Assembly: GCA_026169815.1 (NCBI GenBank)
Contig: JAPFDT010000006.1
Coordinates: forward strand, 62,001-126,000
Reading direction: 5' to 3'
Source of the DNA: Pseudogracilibacillus sp.
GTDB lineage: Bacteria; Bacillota; Bacilli; Bacillales; Amphibacillaceae
Length of the DNA stretch: 64,000 nucleotides
Of this stretch, positions 25,398 through 33,960 are shown piece by piece (the first letter of the stretch is position 1; every line of letters starts with the position of its first letter). The translations under genes were made by a program, and so were the position numbers. The notes beneath the pieces are model-generated. The model worked only from the letters and a program-made list of their open reading frames with translations, ran no database searches and had not been told where the DNA came from.

Positions 25398-25583
25398 CTT
25401 GTATCAAATCCCTTTTCCTTTGTTCATTTGTAAACAATTTTGTCTATTTAACATTAATGTTATAAATAAAAAGACCTAAAAATTTACACCTTTCCTATTA
25501 TACAATTTTTGTCTCCCAATGTATAATTAGCAATTCTTATAGTAGCATTACTTTACCTTATAGATAACAGCTCAATTTTGTCA

Positions 25584-26225
25584 CTACGCACCTTGTTGCT
25601 CTTTTCGCATTTCCATCTCATGTAAATATTCCGTAACTTTAAGATATACATATTGAAAAATAGGACTTTGCACAAATGTAAATATAAGTGTGAATATAAA
25701 TACTGGTCCACCAATGAGGAAACCTATGACTAAAACCATTAACTCTGTGGCAATTCGGATACTTCCAATCGAGTAACCCGTTTTATCTGATATTGATAAC
25801 ATAAAACCGTCACGAGGTCCTGATCCTATTTTGGCTGCATTATACACACCACCACCAACACCCATAATAACAATTCCTGCTACAATGATGATGATATCAG
25901 TCCAAGTGTGCGTCGCCTTCGGTAAAAAATCTAACCATAAATAAAAATCAACAAATGAACCAACGATAACCGCATTTAAAAATGTACCTAATTTAACATG
26001 AGTACGATCTAATATCAATGAGACGCAAATTAAACCTATCCCAATAATAATATTCCAACTACCAATACTTAACCCTACTCGTTCGAATAACGCTACATTT
26101 AAAACATCCCATGGGTGGATACCTAAATGTTGCACATTAATCGTTAAAGAAATACCTAAACTAAATACCATTAATCCAAATAAAAAAACTCCAATTCTTA
26201 TGTATATCATCTCACCAACCCACAC
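25584..26225 (-). CDS. YczE/YyaS/YitT-like membrane protein
   Basis: A 213-aa protein with five hydrophobic segments and a GSGPRDGFMLSISDKTG loop near residue 130 that is typical of the YczE group. IHPWDVLNVALFERVGLSIG near residue 35 supports the call. GTG 26225 gives the full frame; ATG 26210 (MIYIRIG) is a plausible shorter start, though GGTGAG abuts it without spacing. In B. subtilis YczE influences surfactin production by an unknown route. Monocistronic. Confidence 0.75.
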   Translation of the reverse strand: MWVGEMIYIRIGVFLFGLMVFSLGISLTINVQHLGIHPWDVLNVALFERVGLSIGSWNIIIGIGLICVSLILDRTHVKLGTFLNAVIVGSFVDFYLWLDFLPKATHTWTDIIIIVAGIVIMGVGGGVYNAAKIGSGPRDGFMLSISDKTGYSIGSIRIATELMVLVIGFLIGGPVFIFTLIFTFVQSPIFQYVYLKVTEYLHEMEMRKEQQGA

Positions 26226-26419
26226 TTTCTATACTTGCCGAACAATAAATTAAATAATGGTTAAATTATATCTAACTATAGCAAAAATAAACATAGATAG
26301 GAAGCGCCTATTTTACTATGTTACATTTTCCTAGTGTGCTTGGCTTTTGAGACAAACTTTTTCATTATCCTTTTATGTTTATATTATTTCTTCATAATTT
26401 GTATTATATGAAAACATTA

Positions 26420-26463
26420 AAAAACACCTACAAACGTTGTTCATTCAACATTTGTAGGTGTTT
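26420..26463 (-). terminator. Terminator of the tRNA operon
   Basis: AAACACCTACAAA and TTTGTAGGTGTTT pair around a loop that has its own GTTG/CAAC-type pairing; on the minus strand it is followed by TTTTTTAATG. It lies about 70 bp after the last tRNA. Confidence 0.8.
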
Positions 26464-26531
26464 GCTATTAGATTAATTAGAAAATATTATTACTCTATGT
26501 AAGCCACGTAAATTTTAAGTTAAAATTAAAA

Positions 26532-26602
<71 letters not shown>

Positions 26603-26612
26603 AAATTTAAAA

Positions 26613-26684
26613 AGCGGAAGACGGGGTTCGAACCCGCGACCCCCACCTTGGCAAGGTGGTGTTCTACCACTGAACTACTTCCGC
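26613..26684 (-). tRNA. tRNA-Gly (GCC)
   Basis: Acceptor GCGGAAG, anticodon GCC in TTGCCAA, T-loop GGTTCGAACC, discriminator U. CCA is not encoded. Confidence 0.95.
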
Positions 26685-26692
26685 AAAGCTAG

Positions 26693-26765
26693 CTGGGCTA
26701 CAAGGATTCGAACCTTGGAAATGACGGGACCAAAACCCGTTGCCTTACCGCTTGGCTATAGCCCA
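26693..26765 (-). tRNA. tRNA-Gln (TTG)
   Basis: Acceptor TGGGCTA, anticodon TTG in TTTTGGT, discriminator G. CCA is not encoded. Confidence 0.95.
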
Positions 26766-26780
26766 ATGAATTAAAAAAAA

Positions 26781-26857
26781 TGGGGCGACCGGTGGGATTT
26801 GAACCCACGCGTGCCGGAGCCACAATCCGGTGCGTTAACCACTTCGCCACGACCGCC
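26781..26857 (-). tRNA. tRNA-His (GTG)
   Basis: Has the extra 5' G that pairs with C73, anticodon GTG in TTGTGGC, and an encoded CCA. Confidence 0.95.
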
Positions 26858-26889
26858 ATTTTCATTAGAGATACTATATTAAATTATAT

Positions 26890-26963
26890 TGGCAGGGGTA
26901 GTAGGATTCGAACCCACAGCGACGGTTTTGGAGACCGCAGTTTTGCCATTAAACTATACCCCT
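26890..26963 (-). tRNA. tRNA-Trp (CCA)
   Basis: Acceptor AGGGGTA, anticodon CCA in CTCCAAA, discriminator G, 3' CCA encoded. Confidence 0.95.
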
Positions 26964-26973
26964 AATTTTAAAA

Positions 26974-27058
26974 TGGTGGAGGGGGGCAGATTCGAACTGC
27001 CGAACCCAAGGGGAGCGGATTTACAGTCCGCCGCGTTTAGCCACTTCGCTACCCCTCC
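26974..27058 (-). tRNA. tRNA-Tyr (GTA)
   Basis: 85 nt with the long variable arm, acceptor GGAGGGG, anticodon GTA in CTGTAAA, 3' CCA encoded. Confidence 0.95.
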
Positions 27059-27083
27059 AGATGTATGATAATACATACAAGAG

Positions 27084-27156
27084 TGGCTCGAGACGGAATC
27101 GAACCGCCGACACAAGGATTTTCAGTCCTTTGCTCTACCGACTGAGCTATCGAGCC
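27084..27156 (-). tRNA. tRNA-Phe (GAA)
   Basis: Acceptor GGCTCGA, anticodon GAA in CTGAAAA, discriminator A. CCA is not encoded. Confidence 0.95.
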
Positions 27157-27160
27157 ATAA

Positions 27161-27237
27161 TGGCGATCCGGACGGGACTCGAACCCGCGACCTCCAGCGT
27201 GACAGGCTGGCATTCTAACCAACTGAACTACCGGACC
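27161..27237 (-). tRNA. tRNA-Asp (GTC)
   Basis: Acceptor GGTCCGG, anticodon GTC in CTGTCAC, discriminator G, CCA encoded. Confidence 0.95.
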
Positions 27238-27282
27238 ACTAAAATAAATTATAGCATATATATTATGTATTTATAATGAAAT

Positions 27283-27359
<77 letters not shown>

Positions 27360-27388
27360 ATATGAAATATATAAAGTAAGTGTTTGAA

Positions 27389-27464
27389 TGGTGGAGGATG
27401 CAGGGCTCGAACCTGCGACCCCTTGCTTGTAAGGCAAGTGCTCTCCCAGCTGAGCTAATCCTCC
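27389..27464 (-). tRNA. tRNA-Val (TAC)
   Basis: Acceptor GGAGGAT, anticodon TAC in CTTACAA, discriminator A, CCA encoded. Confidence 0.95.
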
Positions 27465-27486
27465 GTAATTCTTATAATAATAAAAT

Positions 27487-27561
27487 TGGTGACCCCTACG
27501 GGACTCGAACCCGTGTTACCGCCGTGAAAGGGCGATGTCTTAACCGCTTGACCAAGGGGCC
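27487..27561 (-). tRNA. tRNA-Glu (TTC)
   Basis: Acceptor GGCCCCT, anticodon TTC in CTTTCAC, discriminator A, CCA encoded. Confidence 0.95.
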
Positions 27562-27591
27562 TTTATAAAATTTAAATAAATAAGTAAGCTA

Positions 27592-27682
27592 TGGCGGAGA
27601 GCAAGGGATTTGAACCCTTGAGACCGTTAACGGTCTACATGATTTCCAATCATGCTCCTTCGGCCAGCTCGGACAGCTCTCC
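27592..27682 (-). tRNA. tRNA-Ser (GGA)
   Basis: 91 nt with a long variable arm (AGACCGTTAACGGTCT), anticodon GGA in TTGGAAA, discriminator G, CCA encoded. Confidence 0.95.
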
Positions 27683-27693
27683 GAGTGTTATAA

Positions 27694-27768
27694 TGGCTCC
27701 ACAGGTAGGGTTCGAACCTACGACCGATCGGTTAACAGCCGATTGCTCTACCACTGAGCTACTGTGGA
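27694..27768 (-). tRNA. tRNA-Asn (GTT)
   Basis: Acceptor TCCACAG, anticodon GTT in CTGTTAA, discriminator G, CCA encoded. First gene of the operon. Confidence 0.95.
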
Positions 27769-28013
27769 ATATATTCACATGAATAACTACACTATTTTTT
27801 ATGTATGTCTGCTGTACAATAAAGAGTATGTTTGTCACAGACTCTTATAATACTACATTATTTTTCATCTGATGTCTAGTGTTATGATTTATTTTAATTA
27901 TTTCTTTGTAAATCAAGCTGTTCCACAATTAAATTAGTCATTTTTAATGTAATGTCTTAATTATGGTTTTTTCTCTCAAGGAGTGAAGCACCAAATTTTA
28001 GCGACAATTAACA

Positions 28014-28041
28014 TTATACTGCTTCTGTAAAATATTGCAAG
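28014..28041 (-). promoter_or_regulatory. Likely promoter of the tRNA operon
   Basis: On the minus strand TTGCAA (28036-28041), 16-nt spacer, TATAAT (28014-28019). It lies about 240 bp before the first tRNA in a gap (27769-28158) with no gene and no 5S, 23S or 16S sequence that I can see. Confidence 0.55.
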
Positions 28042-28117
28042 TGATTTCTCTTATTTTTATCTTTTCATAAAACCAATACCGAAATTGGCGAGAAATCATC
28101 GAGGAAATATAATATAA

Positions 28118-28155
28118 CATACTATACCTTCGAAAAGCAACGAAGATATAGTATG
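28118..28155 (-). terminator. Hairpin after cheV
   Basis: CATACTATACCTTCG and CGAAGATATAGTATG pair with one bulge around AAAAGCAA. It sits right after the cheV stop; the T-tract is weak. Confidence 0.65.
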
Positions 28156-28158
28156 TGA

Positions 28159-29082
28159 TTATTTTACTAATTGATCGATATACTGAACGAGCTTAACAAT
28201 CTCTGGTTTACTTACTTGTGCGTCTGCACCCACTCTTTCTCCTTTATGATATAAATCTTGTGTAATTAATGAAGAAAATATAATAAGTGGTAACTCTTTC
28301 AAGCGATTATCTGTCTTTATTCTATCCGTCAAATGATGGCCATCCATTTGTGGCATTTCAATATCGGTAATAATTAAATCGACATTGTCATTTAAGGCAA
28401 CGGATTCATCTTCTGCAAGTTCTGCTAAATGATCCCATGCTTCTCGACCATTTTCAAAAAACATTAATTGATCATAACCTGCTTCTTCTAATGTATCTTT
28501 AATTAATTCACGTAACATTGGTGAGTCTTCTGCAACCATAATCTTCTTTTCAGAACGTTCACGTGGTCCTAATACAGCTAAACTGTCCACATTTAACCCG
28601 GTTTCTGGATTAATTTCAACAATGATTTTCTCAAAGTCTATTAAAATAGAAATTAAATCATCTAATTTAATAATTCCAATTGCATAAGCTTCCTGCCCTG
28701 ACGATATATCAGATGGTTTCTCAATTTGTTCCCAAGAAATACGATAAATTCGTGAAACATCATGGACACGAAAGGCAATTTTTATTTGGTTTAATTCTGC
28801 AATGATGAATTTATCTTTTGAAGGATCTTCTGACTCTGGTATTGCCAACACTTGTGCTAAGTTAACTACCGGCAAAACTTCTTCTCGTAGACGAATGACA
28901 CCTTCAACATTTGGGTGCGCGTTTGGGATTGATGTTACTTCTAATGCGTTAACAATCTCACGTACTTTCAAGACGTTTATCCCATATAAACCTTCACCAA
29001 TATTAAACATAACAATTTCTAATTCATTCGTTCCACTATCTAATAAAATATCCGCTTTATTTTGTGATTGTGCTTGATCCAC
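28159..29082 (-). CDS. cheV: Chemotaxis coupling/adaptation protein CheV
   Basis: A 307-aa cytosolic protein. An N-terminal CheW domain (ILLDSGTNELEIVMF, VLKVREIV, GVIRLREEVLPVVNLA) is joined to a C-terminal receiver domain (VAEDSPMLRELIKDTLEEAG, Asp in IITDIEMPQMDG, Lys in QVSKPE). CheV couples receptors to CheA and its phosphorylation helps adaptation. GTG 29082 (MDQAQSQ) is 5 nt from GGAGGGG; an earlier in-frame GTG at 29103 would include the ribosome site. No other che genes are near, as is usual for cheV in Bacillus. Confidence 0.94.
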   Translation of the reverse strand: MDQAQSQNKADILLDSGTNELEIVMFNIGEGLYGINVLKVREIVNALEVTSIPNAHPNVEGVIRLREEVLPVVNLAQVLAIPESEDPSKDKFIIAELNQIKIAFRVHDVSRIYRISWEQIEKPSDISSGQEAYAIGIIKLDDLISILIDFEKIIVEINPETGLNVDSLAVLGPRERSEKKIMVAEDSPMLRELIKDTLEEAGYDQLMFFENGREAWDHLAELAEDESVALNDNVDLIITDIEMPQMDGHHLTDRIKTDNRLKELPLIIFSSLITQDLYHKGERVGADAQVSKPEIVKLVQYIDQLVK

Positions 29083-29253
29083 CTTGACCCCTCCAATTGA
29101 CACGATCTATATTTCATTATACTATACCGTACTAAAGGACTACAACTAGTATAACAGACGGGATTCGTTTCAACAATAATTAACCTTGCTATATACTGAC
29201 TTATCTGCAGGAGAGCTATATAAAATTAAACTAGTTATCAATATTAAAAAAAC

Positions 29254-29300
29254 TTACGCATAAAAATTAGTAAAAACTACACTAATTATATACGTAAGCT
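29254..29300. repeat. Inverted repeat upstream of cheV
   Basis: CTTACGCATA and TATACGTAAG with inner ATTAGT/ACTAAT pairing form an imperfect hairpin. No T-run specific to either strand; role unknown. Confidence 0.45.
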
Positions 29301-29412
29301 TAAAAATCATTTAATTGAATCAATTTCATAACAGGATAATTTAATTAAAAACACGAACGTTTAGTTATAACGTTTTATAATCATACGTGTTTAGCTTATG
29401 TAACTAAGTTTA

Positions 29413-29580
29413 CTTGAATGAAAGCCGACTGACTCTTGCGGGAAAAGCAAAAGTTCTTCGGTGGGTGAACGATAGTGAAACCCATGAGTCCGAAAATCCT
29501 TTGTACGACACGTTAGTGTTGTACAAAGAGTTAAGGCCATGCCCGCAGAAAGCATGTCGGCTGTAATGAAAGTAAACGAA
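29413..29580 (+). repeat. Dispersed hairpin element, copy C
   Basis: From CTTGAATGAAAGCCGACTG to GTCGGCTGTAATGAAAG. Outer arms AGCCGAC and GTCGGCT pair. Inside are ACTCTTGCGGG, ATGAGTCCGAAAATCC, an inner hairpin CTTTGTACGACAC/GTGTTGTACAAAG and AGGCCATGCCCGCAGAAAGC. The element at 53938-54066 aligns to it on the opposite strand, but copy C carries about 35 extra bases after GGGAAAAGCA. The flanks TTAAAAACACGAAC (about 29343) and GTTCGTGTTTTTAA (about 29614) are themselves complementary. A 66-codon frame inside is not a gene. Confidence 0.75.
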
Positions 29581-29678
29581 TCTATCATCAAACGTAAAGT
29601 TCGTGTTTTTAATACTAAAATGAATGATGCAATTGATTCAATTTTTATTATAAATAAACCAACAGTGGATTAAATTTA

Positions 29679-30146
29679 TTAGGCTATTTGAGCTGTTGTT
29701 TGTAATAGTTTCGTTAGTGCCCCAGCAAATTCTTTACACTTTACTTCATCTGCTTTATTTGGTGTTAAATCTATTTTCAGACGTTCTTCTACCATCGTAG
29801 CTCCTAGATTTTTTAAACGGTCTGCCATTAAATCTATTGCTAGACCGTATGTATCGTAGAAACTATCTGCTGAACCATATACTCCACACACTAAACCCGT
29901 TAAATCTACACCTTCTAAATCTATATAAAAGTCTTCCACCTCGTAAGGGAATTCGCCATCATCCCAAGTGTAGGTGCCGACTAGCAATGCATCATAATCT
30001 GGTAATGTATCAACGTCAATTACGTCAAAGTCAAATGTTTTAACGGTGACTTCGTGACCTAATTGTTGTAAGTCCTGTTCAAGCAAGTCGGTAATCATTT
30101 CGGTATTACCTGTTTGACTTGCAAAAGCAATTAATACTTTTCCCAT
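29679..30146 (-). CDS. Flavodoxin
   Basis: A 155-aa cytosolic FMN electron carrier. The phosphate loop ASQTGNTEMI is at residues 10-19, the LVGTYTWDDGEFP loop holds the first flavin-stacking aromatic, and GSADSFYDTYG the second. This matches short-chain YkuN/YkuP-type flavodoxins, which replace ferredoxin under iron starvation. A Fur box 32 bp upstream supports iron control. ATG with GGAGGG about 7 nt upstream. Monocistronic. Confidence 0.93.
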   Translation of the reverse strand: MGKVLIAFASQTGNTEMITDLLEQDLQQLGHEVTVKTFDFDVIDVDTLPDYDALLVGTYTWDDGEFPYEVEDFYIDLEGVDLTGLVCGVYGSADSFYDTYGLAIDLMADRLKNLGATMVEERLKIDLTPNKADEVKCKEFAGALTKLLQTTAQIA

Positions 30147-30177
30147 TATGAACCCTCCGTTCTCTCTTCATTATAAG

Positions 30178-30192
30178 TGATAATGATTCTCA
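30178..30192 (-). promoter_or_regulatory. Fur box upstream of flavodoxin
   Basis: TGATAATGATTCTCA matches the 15-bp Firmicute Fur consensus TGATAATNATTATCA at all but one defined base. It implies repression by iron-loaded Fur. Confidence 0.85.
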
Positions 30193-30233
30193 ATCGCAAC
30201 GGATAAGCTCATATAGTAAGAATAAATATATAT

Positions 30234-30395
30234 TTAAATTTTATTTTGCAAAGAGGAAATTGCTAAACAAGTAACGCTGATAGATAACAACATAATAGAT
30301 TGTTCAATCTCTATACTTCCTAACACATTTAGAACTAACGCCCCTATTCCAGTACCTAAAGCAACCGCTTTTAAAATAAGCGAAAAGAGTTTCAT
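30234..30395 (-). CDS. Small membrane protein (53 aa)
   Basis: MKLFSLILKAVALGTGIGAL begins two hydrophobic stretches (about 3-26 and 34-47) and the chain ends ASLQ-like SSLQNKI. The ATG at 30395 has AGGAG 10 nt upstream, and the gene starts 29 bp after the YlmA-like ABC ATPase stop, so cotranscription is likely. I do not recognise a named family. It may be a minor membrane partner of the ATPase or independent. Confidence 0.65.
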   Translation of the reverse strand: MKLFSLILKAVALGTGIGALVLNVLGSIEIEQSIMLLSISVTCLAISSLQNKI

Positions 30396-30423
30396 TTTAA
30401 ACTCACTCCTATATTAAAACTCG

Positions 30424-31209
30424 TTATTTTTTTAATGTCATCCATGCTCGTTCATTTTGCCAATCCACTTGAATATTTCGATTATATAATCGCGACATGT
30501 CATCACTCGTTAACACATCTTCTCGTTCTCCTTGAGCGAATACAGTACCTTTTTCTAACAATAACATATGCGAAAAGATCGGCAGTACTTCTTCAATATG
30601 ATGTGTTACAAAAATAATCGTTGGTGCTACCGGAGCTTTTGCAATTTGTTCTATCGTTTGCAATAAATCTTCACGCGCAATAAAATCAAGCCCTGTCGTC
30701 GGCTCATCTAAAATAAGTAAGTCAGGATTTGCCATCATCCCTCGTGCGATAAGTAATTTTTGTTTTTCTCCTTGGGAACATTTTTCATAGGCTTGCCCAT
30801 ATGTATAATCAACTGAAAGTAATTCCATCAATTCACGAGCTCGTTCAAAGTCAACTTCTTCCGGATCAGCAAAAACTAAGCCAACGGAAGCGAACTTGCC
30901 ACTAACAACAATATCTTCTGTCGTATGGCGACCATTAATCCGTTCGCCCAATGATGAGCTAACCCAGCCAATTGACTGCCTTAATTGACGGATATCCGTT
31001 TTACCAAATTCATTTCCTAAAACAGTAACATCTCCAGTTGTCGGCCAAATATAGCCATTTACCATATTAAGTAACGTCGTTTTTCCAGCACCATTCAACC
31101 CGAGTACCGCCCAGTGCTCCCCTTTTTGTACTTCCCATGATAAATCTTGTAAAATTGTTTTTCCTTGGCGTCGCCAAGATACATTGTTCATCTCAATTAC
31201 TTTCTCCAT
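30424..31209 (-). CDS. ABC transporter ATP-binding protein, YlmA/ModF-like
   Basis: A 261-aa ATPase. Walker A GLNGAGKTTLLN, Q-loop region, the unusual signature CSQGEKQKLLIARG near residue 145, Walker B DLLILDEPTTGLD and the switch VTHHIEE are intact. The sequence style (SLGERINGRHTTEDIVVSG) is that of B. subtilis YlmA, a soluble ABC protein without a clear permease. The GTG at 31218 lies within the GAGGTG site, so ATG 31209 with 6-nt spacing is taken. Followed by a 53-aa membrane protein gene. Substrate unknown. Confidence 0.88.
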   Translation of the reverse strand: MEKVIEMNNVSWRRQGKTILQDLSWEVQKGEHWAVLGLNGAGKTTLLNMVNGYIWPTTGDVTVLGNEFGKTDIRQLRQSIGWVSSSLGERINGRHTTEDIVVSGKFASVGLVFADPEEVDFERARELMELLSVDYTYGQAYEKCSQGEKQKLLIARGMMANPDLLILDEPTTGLDFIAREDLLQTIEQIAKAPVAPTIIFVTHHIEEVLPIFSHMLLLEKGTVFAQGEREDVLTSDDMSRLYNRNIQVDWQNERAWMTLKK

Positions 31210-31262
31210 TTTTGTCACCTCGATATGTATGATTTAAAGTGAAAATTCCGTTAATTCTTTGT

Positions 31263-31305
31263 GTTCTGTCCGGAATCATGAAAAAAACATGAATCCGAAC
31301 AGAAC
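31263..31305 (-). terminator. Hairpin after topB
   Basis: GTTCTGTCCGGAATCATG and CATGAATCCGAACAGAAC pair with two small irregularities around AAAAAAA. It is 14 bp after the topB stop. Confidence 0.65.
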
Positions 31306-31318
31306 GAAAAACTTTTCA

Positions 31319-33469
31319 TTATTTATCTTTAAATTTCGCTAATGCATCAGCTAATGCATTATTTTTAAAATCGTCTTGTTGCTTCATATATTTATTGACA
31401 TCTTTTTTCGAAACACGTGATTTTTGTTGCTGCTTTCGACGTTTTTCAAATGTTGCCATTTTCTCACGATGACCACACGTACATGTAAAAGTTTGTCCTT
31501 CTCCTTCACCATATAATTTCAGGCGCTTTTTACAGTTTGGACAACGGGCATTCGTATTTTTATAAATATTTCTGCGATGATTACAACTTCGGTTCTTACA
31601 GCGTAAAAATTTCCCTTGGCGATTTTCTATTTCTAACATTAAATCTTCACACTTCGGACATTTTGTGCCTGTCACATTATCATGTTTAAACGTTGCTTCC
31701 ATCTGTTTAATATCTTGCACAATTTTTTTCGTATATGATTTAATCTCTTTTATAAACGTATCTTTATCTAATTTCCCGCGTTCAATTTGAAGTAGCTTTT
31801 GCTCCCATTCCGCCGTTAATGCTGGTGAGCGTAAGTCTTCTGGTGCTAGTTCTAATAATTGTTTACCAGTTTGCGTAAGGTGAATATATTTGCCACGAAT
31901 TTCCATCGATTGACCGTTAATTAATTTATCAATAATGTCAGCTCGTGTGGCAACTGTTCCTATTCCACCTGCTTCATGTAACGTTTTCGTTAAATGTTTT
32001 TCATCTGCTGCCATATATTTCGCTGGGTTTTCCATCGCTTTTAATAAAGCACCTTCTGTTAAACGTTCAGGAGCTTTCGTTTCTCCTTGTGTAAGGTCTA
32101 CTTTGACTTTAGACAAGGTGTCATTTTCTTTGAATGTCGGAACTTCTGTTTGGCGCTGTTCTCGGCGCACGAGTTCTCGCCACCCTAAATCAATAACCGT
32201 ATGACCACGTGTCAAAAATGTTTCACCAGCAATATCAATGGTTACTTTTACTTCTTCATATTCATACGGATCAGATAAAACAGCTAAAAAACGTGTCACG
32301 ACTAAATCGTAAATCTTTCGTTCGTTACTCGCTAAATCCGCTAAATTAGCTGGTGTTTCTGTTGGAATAATCGCATGGTGATCCGATACTGCTTGATCGT
32401 TTACGACAGATTTAGGTAAACGGAAATTTTTCTTTATTAATTTGTTCGCAACTGACGCGTATTCATCTACTCCACAAGCGTCAAGTCGATCTTTTAACGT
32501 TGGTACAATATCACTTGTAATGACACGTGAATCTGTACGTGGATACGTTAGTAACTTGTGACGTTCATATAAATTTTGCATTGCTGATAATGTTTGCTTA
32601 CCAGAAAAGCCAAAAATTCGGTTTGCATCTTGTTGTAAATCTGTTAAATCATATAATTGTGGTGCAAATTGTTTTTTCTTCGATTTTTCAACAGATGTTA
32701 CTGTCGCTTGTTCATTCGTTAACTTTTCCACGATTGATTCAGCTTTTTCTTTATTAAAAATTCGTCCTTGATTTTTTGCATCTTGCCATGTAAAAGTCGC
32801 CCCAGCTACTTTTGCTTGAACACCATAAAACGTTTGCGGTCTGAAAGCACGAATCTCTTCTTCTCTTGCTGCAATAATACCTAATGTCGGTGTTTGCACA
32901 CGTCCACTTGATAATTGTGCATTAAACTTCGTCGTCAGTGCTCTTGTCGCATTTAAGCCGACATACCAATCTGCTTCTGAACGTGCGACTGCTGAAGCGT
33001 ATAAATTTTCATATTTTTTACCTGGTTGTAATTTTTTAAAACCATCACGGATCGCTTTATCTGTTACAGATGAAATCCATAACCGTTTAATTGACTTTTT
33101 CACTCGTGCTTTGTCAATAATCCAACGTGCAACAAGCTCTCCTTCTCTCCCAGCATCTGTCGCAATAATAATTTCTGATACGTCTTTGCGGTTTAGCTGA
33201 CTTTTTACGATATTAAATTGTTTGCCCGTTTTTGAAATAACGACTGTACGCAAATGATTTGGCACCATCGGTAAATCTTCCATCCGCCACGTTTTATACT
33301 TATCATCATACATATCAGGTGTCGCTAATGTCACTAAATGCCCTAGCGCCCATGTGACAATATATTGTGTTCCTTCTAAAAAGCCATTTCCTTTTTTCGT
33401 ACATCCTAGTACACGAGCAATGTCACGACCAACAGAAGGCTTTTCTGCTAAAATAACTTTTTTACTCAT
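31319..33469 (-). CDS. topB: DNA topoisomerase III
   Basis: A 716-aa type IA topoisomerase that removes single-strand crossings and decatenates DNA. TOPRIM domain at the N-terminus (VILAEKPSVGRDIARVLGC; ATDAGREGELVARWI near residue 105), active-site Tyr in LLTYPRTDSRVIT near residue 310, SSGRVQTPTLGIIAAREEEI, and a C-terminal zinc-binding tail (CPKCEDLMLE, CKNRSC, CPNCKKRL, CTCG) followed by a basic end. The four-ribbon-like tail is typical of the Bacillus enzyme. ATG with a TAGAGAGGAT site upstream. It is preceded on the same strand by the 20-bp tandem array. Confidence 0.96.
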   Translation of the reverse strand: MSKKVILAEKPSVGRDIARVLGCTKKGNGFLEGTQYIVTWALGHLVTLATPDMYDDKYKTWRMEDLPMVPNHLRTVVISKTGKQFNIVKSQLNRKDVSEIIIATDAGREGELVARWIIDKARVKKSIKRLWISSVTDKAIRDGFKKLQPGKKYENLYASAVARSEADWYVGLNATRALTTKFNAQLSSGRVQTPTLGIIAAREEEIRAFRPQTFYGVQAKVAGATFTWQDAKNQGRIFNKEKAESIVEKLTNEQATVTSVEKSKKKQFAPQLYDLTDLQQDANRIFGFSGKQTLSAMQNLYERHKLLTYPRTDSRVITSDIVPTLKDRLDACGVDEYASVANKLIKKNFRLPKSVVNDQAVSDHHAIIPTETPANLADLASNERKIYDLVVTRFLAVLSDPYEYEEVKVTIDIAGETFLTRGHTVIDLGWRELVRREQRQTEVPTFKENDTLSKVKVDLTQGETKAPERLTEGALLKAMENPAKYMAADEKHLTKTLHEAGGIGTVATRADIIDKLINGQSMEIRGKYIHLTQTGKQLLELAPEDLRSPALTAEWEQKLLQIERGKLDKDTFIKEIKSYTKKIVQDIKQMEATFKHDNVTGTKCPKCEDLMLEIENRQGKFLRCKNRSCNHRRNIYKNTNARCPNCKKRLKLYGEGEGQTFTCTCGHREKMATFEKRRKQQQKSRVSKKDVNKYMKQQDDFKNNALADALAKFKDK

Positions 33470-33542
33470 CTATTTAAAAATCCTCTCTAAAAATCATACT
33501 CCTCTTAGTTTATCATAGATGAACGCAGATTCGATATAATCA

Positions 33543-33572
33543 AGAGCAAAATATACTTACTCGTTTTGCTCT
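33543..33572. repeat. Hairpin bordering the 20-bp array
   Basis: AGAGCAAAA and TTTTGCTCT pair around a 12-nt loop at the topB-side end of the array. Its 3' arm continues into the first repeat unit, so the array may have grown from one arm of an old terminator. Confidence 0.6.
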
Positions 33573-33960
33573 CGTATTTTGGATCTTGCTCTCCCGCTCC
33601 GGATCTTGCTCTCCAACTTCGAATCTTGCTCTCCAACTTCGAATCTTGCTCTCCAACTTCGAATCTTGCTCTCCAACTTCGAATCTTGCTCTCCCGCTCC
33701 GGATCTTGCTCTCCAACTTCGAATCTTGCTCTCCCACCGCGAATCTTGCTCTCCAACTTCGGATCTTGCTCTCCCGCCCCGAATCTTGCTCTCCCACCAC
33801 GGATCTTGCTCTCCCGCCCCGGATCTTGCTCTCCAACTCCGGATCTTGCTCTCCAACTCCGGATCTTGCTCTCCCGCCCCGGATTTTGCTCTCCCACCTC
33901 GGATTTTGCTCTCCCGCCCCGGATCTTGCTCTCCCGCCACGGATGTTGCTCTCCCACTAT
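33566..33960. repeat. 20-bp tandem repeat array, 20 units
   Basis: Units start every 20 bp from 33566 to 33946, the last one partial and overlapping the 3' end of the ABC permease gene. The pattern is TTGCTCTCC, then two bases, C, two bases, CG, R, AT, and one base. Positions 1-9, 12, 15, 16, 18 and 19 are nearly constant and changes fall on positions 10, 11, 13, 14, 17 and 20. Because 20 is not a multiple of 3 and the unit has no stop in any frame, all six frames stay open; I regard none as a protein. There are no spacers of unrelated sequence, so it is not CRISPR. Confidence 0.95.

Noticed and set aside
25398-25583. DnaA boxes upstream of the second sda
   Set aside because: Candidates such as TTATACATT differ from TTATNCACA at key positions.
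27769-28158. 5S or 23S rRNA upstream of the tRNA cluster
   Set aside because: The stretch is AT-rich and shows no conserved rRNA segments.
29391-29591. 66-codon frame on the minus strand
   Set aside because: It lies inside hairpin element copy C and has no ribosome site.
33566-33960. CRISPR array
   Set aside because: The units are contiguous 20-mers with no unique spacers, and no cas genes occur in the window.
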